The notes below the pieces were generated by a model that saw only the letters and a program-made list of their open reading frames with translations, did not search any database and was not told where the DNA came from. Below, piece after piece: positions 46,839-56,208 of a stretch of 64,000 nt of DNA. The position numbers were made by a program, and so were the translations under genes. Source of the stretch: Streptomyces camelliae (GTDB taxonomy: Bacteria; Actinomycetota; Actinomycetes; Streptomycetales; Streptomycetaceae); NCBI RefSeq assembly GCF_027625935.1, contig NZ_CP115300.1:2480001-2544000 (forward strand), written 5' to 3'. Each line of letters opens with the position of its first letter. Position 1 is the stretch's first letter.

Positions 46839-47222
46839 GGCTCGCTGTCCTCCCCGCTGTTCAGAGGCGAGTTGATCCGCGGGGACCGAAGACAGGCAGC
46901 TGGCCCCCCACCGCTACAACCGCGGACCGCCCGGCGGGTTACGGGTCAAGGGCAGAAGATTGCCATGTGAGCGGGAAAACGACGGGGGTTCGGCGACCGG
47001 GCGGGGTGAGTGGCTGTCACATCGGTACGCCCACCGAGGATCGGCCAGGTCAGACGGCTGTAGCCGAACCGTTGCCGTTCCATCGGAAGTCCCCCACAGC
47101 GAGGGCATAGTGTGGGACGCCGTTCCAAGAACGCCGTGAGACCGGCATGAACTCCTCATGAGTTCGGCGTCGGTGGCACGGCACAAGCGCCGAGTTCCTT
47201 CAGCACAGGGGGAGTCAAGAGC
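46839..47222. other. divergent region between siderophore operon and lipoprotein-like protease
   Basis: These 384 bp hold the promoters of two divergent units. I searched for the TTAGGTTAGGCTAACCTAA-type iron box of DmdR1 and did not find one. A short repeated element GTTCGGCG occurs on the right side. No gene is supported. A GGGGGA ribosome site precedes 47223. Confidence 0.45.
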
Positions 47223-48440
47223 ATGCGATCCATACGGCCGTCGTTCACCGTTCGGCGAGGGAGGGGCACCCGCCGCACCTCCAGCTCGCTCGCGGCGGTC
47301 GCCCTCGTCTCGGCGCTGGCGATGACCGCCACCGCCTGCAACGGCGACGACAACGCCGACAGCAAGCCGTCCGCCTCCGCGGCCGCGGCCGGCGACGGCA
47401 AGATCAGGATCCCGGACGACCTGAAGCAGAAGCTGAAGGAGCACGGGATCGATATCGACAAGTGGAAGAACGGCGCCTGGAAGAACTGGAACAAGCAGGA
47501 CTGGCTGCGCGAGGCCAACGACTTCGTCAACCCGATCATCAAGGGTCTGTGGGACCCGGACCGGATGCGTCACGCCAACGACCCGACCAAGGGCGTCAAC
47601 GACAACGACATCTCCGGCGACCAGGGCGTGACGGACCCCACCCCGCAGCCGGTGAAGGCGCAGGCGGTGGCGGCGCCGTACCACGTGAACGCGGCCACGT
47701 CGGGCAAGGTGTTCTTCGACTCCCCCGAGGGCCACATGGTGTGCTCGGGCACGGTCGTGGAGGACCCCGCACACCCGGGCAAGTCCAACCTGGTCTGGAC
47801 GGCGGGTCACTGTGTGCACGCCGGCAAGAACGGCGGCTGGTACCGCAACATGGCCTTCGTGCCGTCGTACAACAACTCCGCCAAGTCGCTCGACCAGCTG
47901 CAGAGCGCCAGCAAGTCCCAGATCGCGCCCTTCGGCGTCTGGTGGGCCGACGCTGCACAGACCTCGCAGCAGTGGATCGACAACGGCGGTGAGACCGGCG
48001 GCTCGGGTGCCTCGTACGACTACGCGGTGATCCATGTGACGCCGGAGCAGGGCAACGGCGGCAAGTCGCTGGAGGAGACGGTCGGCGGGGCGCTGCCGGT
48101 GAACTTCAACGCCCCGGCGGTGCCGAAGGTGAACCGCATCACCGCGTCCGGTTACCCGGAGGCGGCTCCGTTCGACGGGCAGCTGCTCTACCAGTGCACG
48201 GACAAGCCGGGTCGGCTGTCCATCCAGAAGTCCGACCCGACGATGTACCGGATCGGCTGCACGATGACCGCCGGCTCCTCCGGAGGGGGCTGGGTGGAGA
48301 CCGGTGCGGACGGCAAGCCCGCGCTGGTTTCCAACACGTCGATCGGTCCGGTGTCGTCGGGCTGGCTGGCCGGGCCGCGGTTCGGTGATGTGGCCAAGGG
48401 TGTGTATCAGTCCGTCAGCAAGAAGTTCGCTGGGCAGTAA
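47223..48440 (+). CDS. secreted or lipid-anchored trypsin-like serine protease
   Basis: A 405-residue protein. The N-terminus has basic residues, a hydrophobic stretch and ALAMTATAC with C39, a possible lipobox, followed by an acidic Asn/Asp-rich linker. Residues ~60-150 form a Lys/Trp-rich helical region (LKEHGIDIDKWKNGAWKNW). The protease domain has H196 in VWTAGHCVHAG, D266 in ASYDYAVIHV and S353 in TAGSSGGGWVE; the flanking of the serine (SSGGG) is unlike trypsin GDSGG. Four cysteines pair in the domain. ATG 47223 is the first start after the ribosome site. Substrate unknown; a cell-surface role is likely. Confidence 0.86.
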   Translation: MRSIRPSFTVRRGRGTRRTSSSLAAVALVSALAMTATACNGDDNADSKPSASAAAAGDGKIRIPDDLKQKLKEHGIDIDKWKNGAWKNWNKQDWLREANDFVNPIIKGLWDPDRMRHANDPTKGVNDNDISGDQGVTDPTPQPVKAQAVAAPYHVNAATSGKVFFDSPEGHMVCSGTVVEDPAHPGKSNLVWTAGHCVHAGKNGGWYRNMAFVPSYNNSAKSLDQLQSASKSQIAPFGVWWADAAQTSQQWIDNGGETGGSGASYDYAVIHVTPEQGNGGKSLEETVGGALPVNFNAPAVPKVNRITASGYPEAAPFDGQLLYQCTDKPGRLSIQKSDPTMYRIGCTMTAGSSGGGWVETGADGKPALVSNTSIGPVSSGWLAGPRFGDVAKGVYQSVSKKFAGQ

Positions 48441-48568
48441 GGGGGGTCGCGTCGCCTTCTCGTCCGCCTGACGGCGGCGCGTGGGCGGCTGACGGCCTGT
48501 CATCGGCAGTTCCCGCCCAAGCGGCGGAGCCGCATGTCGATACAGCCCCGCAGCCCTTACGGGACGCT

Positions 48569-48606
48569 GAAAGGCCCGCTCCCCTTCACCAGGGAGCGGG
48601 CCTTTC
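48569..48606. terminator. strong bidirectional terminator between the protease gene and hflX
   Basis: GAAAGGCCCGCTCCC (48569-48583) pairs perfectly with GGGAGCGGGCCTTTC (48592-48606), a 15-bp stem with an 8-nt loop and A/T-rich ends, between converging genes. Confidence 0.85.
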
Positions 48607-48619
48607 GTTCCGTCACGGG

Positions 48620-50110
48620 TCAGGCCGCTGACACCGGAACATACGGTGCCAGGTCCGCTGCCAGTTCCTCGTGCACCCGAACCTTGAGCAGGGTGCCCTC
48701 CGCCGTGTGCTGCTCGGAGATGACCTCGCCCTCGGCGTGGGCGCGGGCGACGAGTTTGCCGTGGGTGTACGGCACGAGGGCCTCGATCTCGACCGCGGGG
48801 CGGGGCAGCTCCTGGTCGAGCAGGGTGAGCAGTTCCTCGATGCCCTGGCCGGTGCGGGCCGAGACCGCGAGGGAGCGCTTCTCGACACGCAGCAGCCGCT
48901 GGAGGACCAGCGGGTCGGCCGCGTCCGCCTTGTTGATCACGACGATCTCGGGCACGTCGGTGGCGCCGACGTCCCGGATCACCTCGCGCACGGCGGCGAG
49001 CTGCTCCTCGGGGTTCGGATGCGAGCCGTCCACCACGTGCAGGATCAGGTCGGAGTCGCCGACCTCCTCCATGGTGGAGCGGAACGCCTCGACCAGGTGG
49101 TGCGGCAGATGGCGGACGAAGCCGACCGTGTCCGCCAGCGTGTACAGCCGGCCACTCGGCGTCTCCGCGCGGCGGACGGTCGGGTCCAGGGTCGCGAACA
49201 GGGCGTTCTCGACCAGGACGCCGGCGCCCGTGAGGCGGTTGAGCAGGGAGGACTTGCCGGCGTTGGTGTAGCCCGCGATGGCGACGGACGGCACCTTGTT
49301 GCGCCGGCGCTCCTGGCGCTTGAGGTCGCGGCCGGTCTTCATCTCCGCGATCTCCCGGCGCATCCGCGCCATCTTCTCGCGGATCCGGCGCCGGTCCGTC
49401 TCGATCTTGGTCTCACCGGGGCCACGCGTGGCGAGGCCGCCGCGACCGCCACCCATCTGCCGGGACAGCGACTGGCCCCAGCCGCGCAGCCTCGGCAGCA
49501 TGTACTGCATCTGGGCGAGCGCAACCTGCGCCTTGCCCTCGCGGGACTTGGCGTGCTGGGCGAAGATGTCCAGGATCAGGGCCGTACGGTCGATGACCTT
49601 GACCTTGACCACGTCCTCCAGCTGGATCAGCTGGCCGGGGCTCAGCTCACCGTCGCAGATGACGGTGTCGGCGCCGGTCTCAAGGACGATGTCGCGCAGC
49701 TCGACGGCCTTGCCGGAGCCGATGTACGTGGCCGCGTCGGGCTTGTCCCGGCGCTGGATGACGCCGTCGAGCACGAGCGCGCCCGCGGTCTCGGCGAGGG
49801 CGGCCAGCTCCGCGAGAGAGTTGTCGGCGTCCTGGGCGGTGCCGGTGGTCCACACGCCGACGAGCACGACCCGCTCCAGACGGAGCTGGCGGTACTCGAC
49901 CTCGGTGACGTCCTCCAGCTCGGTGGACAGACCCGCCACACGGCGCAGGGCCGCGCGCTCGGAGCGGTCGAACTGCTCGCCGTCCCGATCGCCGTCGATC
50001 TCGTAGCTCCAGGCGACGTCCTCTTCCATCAGGGCATCGGCCCGAAGACCCTCGGGATAGGCGTGCGCGAGGCGCTTGGTCTCCTGGGAAGGGGAAGAAG
50101 AGGAGGTCAT
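48620..50110 (-). CDS. hflX: ribosome-associated GTPase HflX
   Basis: A 496-residue GTPase that rescues or splits stalled ribosomes under stress. The N-terminal domain (about 80-200) contains DAATYIGSGKAVELRDIVLE and ICDGELSPGQLIQLEDVV; the linker has LRGWGQSLSRQMGGGRGG and RGPGETKIETDRRRIREKM. The GTPase domain has G1 AGYTNAGKSSLLN (279-291), G3 ADTVGFVRHLP and G4 VVINKADAAD. ATG 50110 follows AAGGATCC. It converges on the protease gene across a strong terminator. Confidence 0.94.
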   Translation of the reverse strand: MTSSSSPSQETKRLAHAYPEGLRADALMEEDVAWSYEIDGDRDGEQFDRSERAALRRVAGLSTELEDVTEVEYRQLRLERVVLVGVWTTGTAQDADNSLAELAALAETAGALVLDGVIQRRDKPDAATYIGSGKAVELRDIVLETGADTVICDGELSPGQLIQLEDVVKVKVIDRTALILDIFAQHAKSREGKAQVALAQMQYMLPRLRGWGQSLSRQMGGGRGGLATRGPGETKIETDRRRIREKMARMRREIAEMKTGRDLKRQERRRNKVPSVAIAGYTNAGKSSLLNRLTGAGVLVENALFATLDPTVRRAETPSGRLYTLADTVGFVRHLPHHLVEAFRSTMEEVGDSDLILHVVDGSHPNPEEQLAAVREVIRDVGATDVPEIVVINKADAADPLVLQRLLRVEKRSLAVSARTGQGIEELLTLLDQELPRPAVEIEALVPYTHGKLVARAHAEGEVISEQHTAEGTLLKVRVHEELAADLAPYVPVSAA

Positions 50111-50269
50111 TGGATCCTTACGTCGATGGAGAGTGCCGTTTCGGCGTCGGTACGGCGGTCGTCCGGACCGCTCGTGTGACATAACGTACGAGTACCCCGG
50201 GAGATTCCCGTGTCCCGTCTCGCGCCGACCCGACGATGGTCGCACGAGGCGGCCCGCCTCGTCACCGTG

Positions 50270-51790
50270 TTATCGCGCGCTCCGTGACCCCGCGGACGTG
50301 GCGGGTTCGGCGTCCTTGACCGGTGCCGTCGGCTTCCAGTCCGGGTGGCCGGGCATGGGCGGGGTCTTCTCGCCGTACAGCCAGTCCTGGAAGAAGCCCC
50401 TCAGGTCGCGGCCGGAGACCGCGGAGGCCAGCCGGACGAAGTCGGCGGTGGTGGCGGTGGAGTCCCGGTGGGTGCGGACCCAGAGCCGCTCCAGCCGTTC
50501 GAAGGCCGGGCGGCCGATCTGCTGGCGCAGGGCGTAGAGCACGAGCGCGGCGCCGTCGTAGACGTTCGGACGGAAGATGCCGATCTTCTGGCCGGGCGTG
50601 GGCGGCTTGGGCCGGGCGGGCGGGCCGCCGGCCTCGCGCCAGCTGTCGGAGGCGCTGTAGGCGGCCTTCATCCGGTCCTCCATGGGCCGGTGCGCGGTCT
50701 CCTCGGCGTACAGCTCCTCGTACCAGGTGGCGTGCCCCTCGTTGAGCCAGACGTCGGACCACGCGCGCGGGCTCACGCTGTCGCCGAACCACTGGTGGGA
50801 CAGCTCGTGCACCATGATCGACTCGATGTACCACTGGGGATAGGCGGGCTCGGTGAACAGGTTCTTCTCGAAGAGCGAGAGGGTCTGGGTCTCCAGCTCG
50901 AACCCGGTGGAGGCCTGCGCCATGAGCACGCCGTACGTCTCGAAGGGGTACGGGCCGACCTTGCTCTCCATCCAGGCGATCTGGTCGGGGGTCTTTGCCA
51001 GCCATGGTTCGAGGGCCTTGGCGTCGGCGCTGGGTACGACGTCCCGCATCGGCAGTCCGTGCGGTCCCTCGCGATGCAGCACGGCGGAGCGGCCGATGGA
51101 GACCTGGGCGAGTTCGGTGGCCATGGGGTGCTGGGTGCGGTAGGTCCAGGTGGTGGTCTTTCCGACCCGGTCCGCTCCGGCGGGCAGTCCGTTGGCGACG
51201 GCCGTGTAACCGTTCGGGGCGGTGATGTGGAAGGTGAACATCGCCTTGTCGGACGGGTGGTCGTTGCACGGGAAGACCAGGTGGGCGGCGTCGGCCTGGT
51301 TCGCCATGGCGAGTCCGTCGGTGGTCTGCACCCAGCCGCCGTCGTGGTCCTTGGTGGGCACGGGGTCGCTGGTGTGCCGCACGGTGATCCGGGTCCAGCT
51401 GCCCTCGGACAGGGGGTGGTCGGGCGTGACGACCAGGTCCTCGCCGGCCTCGGCGAAGTCCGCGGGGCGCCCGTCGACCTCGACGGAGCGGACGGTGCCG
51501 TGCGTGAAGTCGAGGTTGAGGTGCTCCAGGTCGGCGGTGGTCCAGGCGTCGATGGTGGTGACGGCGTCCAGCGGCTTGTCGTTCCGGCCGGGGTAGGTGA
51601 AGGACAGGTCGTACGACGCCACGTCGTAGCCGGGGTTGCCCAGGTACGGGTAGAGGCGGTCGCCGATGCCCAGGGGCTCGGCCGGGGCCGCGGCGGCGAG
51701 GAGGCAGACGGAGACTGCGGAGGCGAGCAGGGCCGCCTTGCGGTGCCGGGAGATCCGGGGGGTGCGCCGGGAACGAGGGGTGAGCAGCAT
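50270..51790 (-). CDS. secreted M1-family metallopeptidase
   Basis: A 506-residue protein with a signal peptide (AALLASAVSVCLLAAAAPAE). The zinc site is H328, E329, H332 in IMVHELSHQWFGDSVS and E351 in WLNEGHATWYEEL. ASTGFELETQTLS occupies the position of the substrate-recognition GAMEN motif. The N-terminal beta domain has YDVASYDLSFTYPGRN. The length is shorter than aminopeptidase N (~870) because the C-terminal ARM-like domain is missing, as in many Streptomyces M1 enzymes. Probably extracellular aminopeptidase. ATG 51790. Confidence 0.92.
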   Translation of the reverse strand: MLLTPRSRRTPRISRHRKAALLASAVSVCLLAAAAPAEPLGIGDRLYPYLGNPGYDVASYDLSFTYPGRNDKPLDAVTTIDAWTTADLEHLNLDFTHGTVRSVEVDGRPADFAEAGEDLVVTPDHPLSEGSWTRITVRHTSDPVPTKDHDGGWVQTTDGLAMANQADAAHLVFPCNDHPSDKAMFTFHITAPNGYTAVANGLPAGADRVGKTTTWTYRTQHPMATELAQVSIGRSAVLHREGPHGLPMRDVVPSADAKALEPWLAKTPDQIAWMESKVGPYPFETYGVLMAQASTGFELETQTLSLFEKNLFTEPAYPQWYIESIMVHELSHQWFGDSVSPRAWSDVWLNEGHATWYEELYAEETAHRPMEDRMKAAYSASDSWREAGGPPARPKPPTPGQKIGIFRPNVYDGAALVLYALRQQIGRPAFERLERLWVRTHRDSTATTADFVRLASAVSGRDLRGFFQDWLYGEKTPPMPGHPDWKPTAPVKDAEPATSAGSRSAR

Positions 51791-51881
51791 GCACCACCGC
51801 TACCAGTGCGCCGCCGCGCTACGACGGCGACGCGCGCCCGCCCCACCCGAACGGGTTCGGTCCGGGGCCTCCCGGTGTCGC

Positions 51882-54152
51882 TCAGAGGGCCGGGCCCTGG
51901 TGCTGGGCGCGGGCCACGTCGTACACGCCCGGCACGTCCCGCATGGCGCGCATCAGAGCCGGCAGGTGGGCGGCGTCGGGGAGCTGGAGGGTGTACGTGT
52001 GCCGTACCCGTTGCTGGCTGGGCGGTTCCACGGTCGCCGAGACGATGTCGACGCCGGTGGAGGAGATCGCCTCGGTGAGATCGGCGAGCAGATGGGGGCG
52101 GCCGAACGATTCAGCGACCAGCGTGACCCGGATCTCGGTGGCATTCCCCCAGCGCACGCCGATCTCCGCGCGCCCCCGGCTCTTCATGTGCGCCACCGTG
52201 GCGCACTCGACGCGGTGCACGGTCACCACTCCCCCGCGTACGGCGAAGCCGGTGATCTCGTCGGGCGGTACGGGGGTGCAACAGCCGGCCAGCCGCACGG
52301 CGGCGCCGGGCCGGTCCGCGAGGACGTCCGCGTCCCGGGAGCGGGCGGTGCCTTCCGCCGAGCTGTCCCGGGCCGTGGTCTGCCTGGCTGTGCTCTCCCG
52401 CGCCGTGCTCCGTGCGGGGGCGCTGTCCGCGGGGCGGGCGCAGGCCGCGGTGTCGGCCGGTTCGGTGCGCGGACCGCTGGGCTCCTCCGTCCCGGTGGCG
52501 CCGCCGGGGTGGGTGGCCAGCCAGCGCTGGATGGCGATGCGGGCGGCCGGGGTGTGGGCGTGCTCCAGCCACTCGCGGGAGGGCTCGGAGGCCGGGTCCT
52601 GGCCCATGAGGAGCTGGACGGTGTCGCCGTCCTTCAGGACAGTGCTGAGGGTGGCCAGGCGGCCGTTGACCCGGGCGCCGATGCACGCGTGTGCGTCCTC
52701 GCCGTACTGCGCGTAGGCGGCGTCGACGCAGGTGGCGCCCTCGGGCAGGCCGAGGGTGCCGCCGTCGGGGCGGAAGACGGTGATCTCGCGGTCCTGGGCG
52801 AGGTCCTCGCGCAGGGTCGACCAGAAGGTGTCGGGGTCGGGAGCGGCCTGTTGCCAGTCGAGGAGCCGGGAGAGCCAGCCGGGGCGAGTGGGGTCGGCGC
52901 GCTCGCCGTCGGCGGGGGCGTCGGAGGCCGGGGTGTCGGAGGCGGAGGTGTCGGAGGCGGGGGCGTACGGGTTGCCGAGCGCGACGACGCCGGCCTCGGC
53001 GACCTTGTGCATCTGGTGGGTGCGGATGAGGACTTCGACCACCTGGCCGTCGGGGCGGGCGACGGCGGTGTGCAGCGACTGGTACAGGTTGAACTTCGGT
53101 ACGGCGATGAAGTCCTTGAACTCCGAGACCACCGGCGTCATACAGGTGTGCAGTTCGCCGAGGACTCCGTAACAGTCGGCGTCCTCGCCCACGAGCACGA
53201 GCAGGCGGCCGAAGTCGGCGCCGCGCAGCCGGCCGCGTTTGCGGGCCACGCGGTGGACGGAGACGAAGTGCCGGGGGCGGATGAGGACTTCGGCCGGAAT
53301 GCCGGCCTCGCGCAGCACCCCGCGCATCTCGTCGGCGACCTCATTGAGCGGGTCGTCCCGGCGGGCGGCGTTCTCGGCGATGAGCTCTCTGGTGTGCTCG
53401 TACTCCTCGGGGTGGAGGATCGCGAAGACCAGGTCCTCCAGCTCGGTCTTCAGGGCCTGCACACCGAGGCGCTCGGCGAGCGGGATGAGGACGTCGCGGG
53501 TGACCTTGGCGATCCGCGCCTGCTTCTCGGGGCGCATCACGCCGAGCGTGCGCATGTTGTGCAGACGGTCGGCGAGCTTGATCGACATCACGCGCACATC
53601 GCTGCCGGTGGCGACGAGCATCTTGCGGAAGGTCTCGGGCTCGGCGGCTGCCCCGTAGTCGACCTTTTCGAGTTTCGTCACCCCGTCGACCAGATAACGA
53701 ACCTCCTCGCCGAACTGTTCCCGCACCTGATCGAGCGTCACGTCGGTGTCCTCGACGGTGTCGTGAAGCAGTGAAGCCGTCAGCGTGGTGGTCTCCGCGC
53801 CGAGTTCGGCGAGAATCAGGGTCACGGCGAGCGGATGGGTGATGTACGGCTCGCCGCTCTTGCGCATCTGGCCGCGGTGCGAGGACTCCGCGAGGACGTA
53901 GGCACGGCGCAGCGGGTCGAGGTCGGCGTCGGGATGGTGGGCGCGGTGCGCCTCCACGACATGGCTGATGGCGTCGGGCAGTTTGCCGCGGACGGCGGGG
54001 CCGAGCAGCGCGGCCCGGCCGAGCCTGCGCAGGTCGATCCGGGGCCGGGACTTCCTGCGGTCCGCCCGGGGTACCGCGGGGGCGGTGGCCGCCGCGGTCG
54101 CTGCGGGCGCTACCGGTCCAGGGGTCGCAGGGTTCGTGGCCTCCGCACTCAT
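51882..54152 (-). CDS. rshA: RelA/SpoT homologue RshA
   Basis: A 756-residue RSH protein. The HD hydrolase domain is complete: H92 in SSHRGQMRKSGEPYITHPLA, H130-D131 in SLLHDTVEDTD, D195 in IKLADRLHNMRT. The synthetase domain is altered: RPRHFVSVHR stands where RxKxxYSI is expected and GADFGRLLVLVGE where YDLVGIRVLV is expected, while KDFIAVPKFNLYQSLHTAVA and EVLIRT are kept. After a low-complexity linker comes the TGS domain (DREITVFRPDGGTLGLPEGA), the conserved-cysteine region (GAAVRLAGCCTPVPPDEITG) and a C-terminal ACT domain (IRVTLVAESFGRPHLLADLT). It is the second RSH besides RelA. ATG 54152. Confidence 0.93.
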   Translation of the reverse strand: MSAEATNPATPGPVAPAATAAATAPAVPRADRRKSRPRIDLRRLGRAALLGPAVRGKLPDAISHVVEAHRAHHPDADLDPLRRAYVLAESSHRGQMRKSGEPYITHPLAVTLILAELGAETTTLTASLLHDTVEDTDVTLDQVREQFGEEVRYLVDGVTKLEKVDYGAAAEPETFRKMLVATGSDVRVMSIKLADRLHNMRTLGVMRPEKQARIAKVTRDVLIPLAERLGVQALKTELEDLVFAILHPEEYEHTRELIAENAARRDDPLNEVADEMRGVLREAGIPAEVLIRPRHFVSVHRVARKRGRLRGADFGRLLVLVGEDADCYGVLGELHTCMTPVVSEFKDFIAVPKFNLYQSLHTAVARPDGQVVEVLIRTHQMHKVAEAGVVALGNPYAPASDTSASDTPASDAPADGERADPTRPGWLSRLLDWQQAAPDPDTFWSTLREDLAQDREITVFRPDGGTLGLPEGATCVDAAYAQYGEDAHACIGARVNGRLATLSTVLKDGDTVQLLMGQDPASEPSREWLEHAHTPAARIAIQRWLATHPGGATGTEEPSGPRTEPADTAACARPADSAPARSTARESTARQTTARDSSAEGTARSRDADVLADRPGAAVRLAGCCTPVPPDEITGFAVRGGVVTVHRVECATVAHMKSRGRAEIGVRWGNATEIRVTLVAESFGRPHLLADLTEAISSTGVDIVSATVEPPSQQRVRHTYTLQLPDAAHLPALMRAMRDVPGVYDVARAQHQGPAL

Positions 54153-54468
54153 GGGCACCTCCGGCTCGTGGACCGGCGGACGGGGCTCCAGGCGTACGCG
54201 GCTCAGGGATGGCGACGTTCCCCCGTCCGTGCCGGTGCTTGATGCTACCGAGCCCACCACGCGTGACCGACCGCCTCTCGCCGAGCGTGAAACGGATCAC
54301 CCATTCGAGCGACGGAAATGAGGTTTAGGGTTTGCGCCACCTGGCCTGGGAGCGCCCGCGGTTGCGAACGGCCCCGGTCGTTCGGCGGTCGGCCCGTGCG
54401 CACCGGAAACCGCTGGTCCGGGCGCCCGGGGCCGCTGTTGTGGAGGCGCCTTCGGCGCTGACGCCCGG
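54153..54468. other. intergenic region between rshA and dapF
   Basis: These 316 bp contain a GC-rich hairpin-like element GCGCC-TTC-GGCGC at about 54448-54460 close to the dapF stop, probably part of its terminator, and the rshA promoter further left. Nothing else could be named. Confidence 0.4.
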
Positions 54469-55344
54469 TCAGCGGACGGCGTTTTCCAGCCATTCGCCGT
54501 CGATCTCGCCCTCGGCGACGATCACGGCGGGTCCCGTCATCTCGATCTGGCCGTCGGGCCGCTCGGTGATGACCAGGCGTCCGCCGGGCACGTCCACGGT
54601 GTACGTGGCCGGGGTGCCGGTCACGGCGGGGTCGACGCCGTCGCGCCGGGCGGCGGCCACGGCGACGGCACACGTGCCCGTGCCGCACGAGCGGGTCTCG
54701 CCGGAGCCGCGCTCGTGCACGCGCATGGCGACGTGGCGGGGGCCGCGGTCGACCACGAACTCGACGTTCACGCCGTCCGGGTAGGCCTCGGCCGGGCTGA
54801 CCGGGGGCGGGTCGAGCAGCCGGCCCGCGTGCCCGAGGTCCTCGACGAAGGCAACGGCGTGCGGATTGCCCATGTTCACGTTCCGCGCGGGCCAGCTGTG
54901 CTCGCCGACGGACACCGTGACCTCACCCTCGGGGAGGAGCGCCCGGCCCATGCCGACGGTGACGTCCCTGTCCTTCGCGAGGTGGACGGAGCGCACGCCC
55001 GCGCGCGTGGCGATCGCGAAGTCTCCCTCGGCCACATGTCCGGCGTGCTGGAGGTAGCGCGCGAACACACGAACACCGTTGCCGCACATCTCGGCGACCG
55101 AGCCGTCGGCGTTGCGGTAGTCCATGAACCACTCGGCCTCGGCTGCCATCGCCTGCGCCTCCGGGTGCGCCGCGGACCGCACCACGTGCAGCACTCCGTC
55201 ACCCCCGATGCCGGCCCGGCGGTCGCACAGGGCGGCGACGGCGGCAGGGGACAGGTCGAGGGCGTTCTCGGGGTCCGGGACGATCACGAAGTCGTTCTCG
55301 GTGCCGTGCCCCTTGAGGAAGGGGATGCGCGTGGGCGTGCTCAT
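54469..55344 (-). CDS. dapF: diaminopimelate epimerase
   Basis: A 291-residue DapF, converting LL- to meso-diaminopimelate for lysine and peptidoglycan (Streptomyces uses LL-DAP in its wall and meso-DAP for lysine). The two catalytic cysteines are C87 in SVAEMCGNGVRVFARYL and C220 in GETRSCGTGTCAVAVAA. FLKGHGTENDFVIVPDPE is the start motif and WPARNVNMGNPHAVAFVED fits. ATG 55344. It lies immediately 3-prime of a membrane-protein gene (74 bp gap). Confidence 0.95.
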   Translation of the reverse strand: MSTPTRIPFLKGHGTENDFVIVPDPENALDLSPAAVAALCDRRAGIGGDGVLHVVRSAAHPEAQAMAAEAEWFMDYRNADGSVAEMCGNGVRVFARYLQHAGHVAEGDFAIATRAGVRSVHLAKDRDVTVGMGRALLPEGEVTVSVGEHSWPARNVNMGNPHAVAFVEDLGHAGRLLDPPPVSPAEAYPDGVNVEFVVDRGPRHVAMRVHERGSGETRSCGTGTCAVAVAAARRDGVDPAVTGTPATYTVDVPGGRLVITERPDGQIEMTGPAVIVAEGEIDGEWLENAVR

Positions 55345-55417
55345 TCCTCGATCGTACGGGGTCGCTCCGCCGGGCGGGCCGAGCGGAGGTGGGGGTACGG
55401 AGCCCTGAGGGGGTGCT

Positions 55418-56101
55418 TCAGCGGAGTCTGGCCACGCGCCACACCGCCAGGACGACCACCACGGCCACCAGCAGGACGTACCCGAGGACGACCCGCCAGT
55501 CGGCCCGGCGGCCGGAGCCGCGCGGGGGCAGGCCGGGCCAGGTGTAGCCCACGCGGCGGGCGGCCATCATGCCCCAGCCGGCGGCGCACGAGCAGATCAG
55601 CAGGCCCAGCATGGCGATCACCGCACCGCTGTCGCCGAAGTCGAAGGCGAGCGGGAAGGCGAACATCAGGGAGCCGACGGCGGACAGGCCCACGATGGGC
55701 GCGAGCTGCCAGATGCGCAGCCGGCGCTGCGGGCGCAGCTCGACCTCGACCTCGGGCCCGCTCTCGTACATCTCCTCGGGCGTCGGTCCGTCGGCGGTCA
55801 CCCCGTCCGGGGACTCGTAGGGACCGTCGTCAGCCAGCCGGTCCCCCGGCAGGCGGTCCGCGTCGAGCCGGTCGTCCGGCAGATGACCGCCGGTCGGACG
55901 GCCCCTGTCCAGGCGGTCCGCGTCGAGCCGGCCGTCCATCAGCCGCTCGCCGGTCGGACGGCCTCCGTCCGGGCGGTCGACGGCCGACCGGTTCTGCGTC
56001 GGTCCGTCCTCGGTCGGACAGGCGTCGGCGGGATCCGGTTCAGCGCCGACGGTGGTGACGTGCTCGGCACTTTGTGCGGTGTCGCGAGGGCCGGCCTCCA
56101 T
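55418..56101 (-). CDS. membrane protein with Asp/Arg-rich repetitive N-terminus
   Basis: A 227-residue protein. Residues ~1-115 are hydrophilic and contain imperfect ten-residue repeats such as GRLDADRLDRGRPTGGHLPD, DDRLDADRLPGDRLADD. Three or four membrane helices follow (LAPIVGLSAVGSLMFAFPLA, VIAMLGLLICSCAAGWGMMA, VVLGYVLLVAVVVVLAVWRV). No family could be named. ATG 56101 or GTG 56107 could be the start; GGGAGGG lies upstream of both. It is between miaA and dapF on the same strand and probably cotranscribed with them. Confidence 0.75.
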   Translation of the reverse strand: MEAGPRDTAQSAEHVTTVGAEPDPADACPTEDGPTQNRSAVDRPDGGRPTGERLMDGRLDADRLDRGRPTGGHLPDDRLDADRLPGDRLADDGPYESPDGVTADGPTPEEMYESGPEVEVELRPQRRLRIWQLAPIVGLSAVGSLMFAFPLAFDFGDSGAVIAMLGLLICSCAAGWGMMAARRVGYTWPGLPPRGSGRRADWRVVLGYVLLVAVVVVLAVWRVARLR

Positions 56102-56208
56102 CGCCACGCGCCCTCCCAACTAGGCTCCACTTGGTCGATCGAAGGTCGATGATGGCACGGCGCCGAAGGCCGGGATGACCGGCGGCGCATCCCGATGCCA
56201 TCACGTGA

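Noticed and set aside
46839..47222. DmdR-type iron box for the siderophore genes
   Set aside because: No sequence resembling the 19-bp inverted repeat was found.
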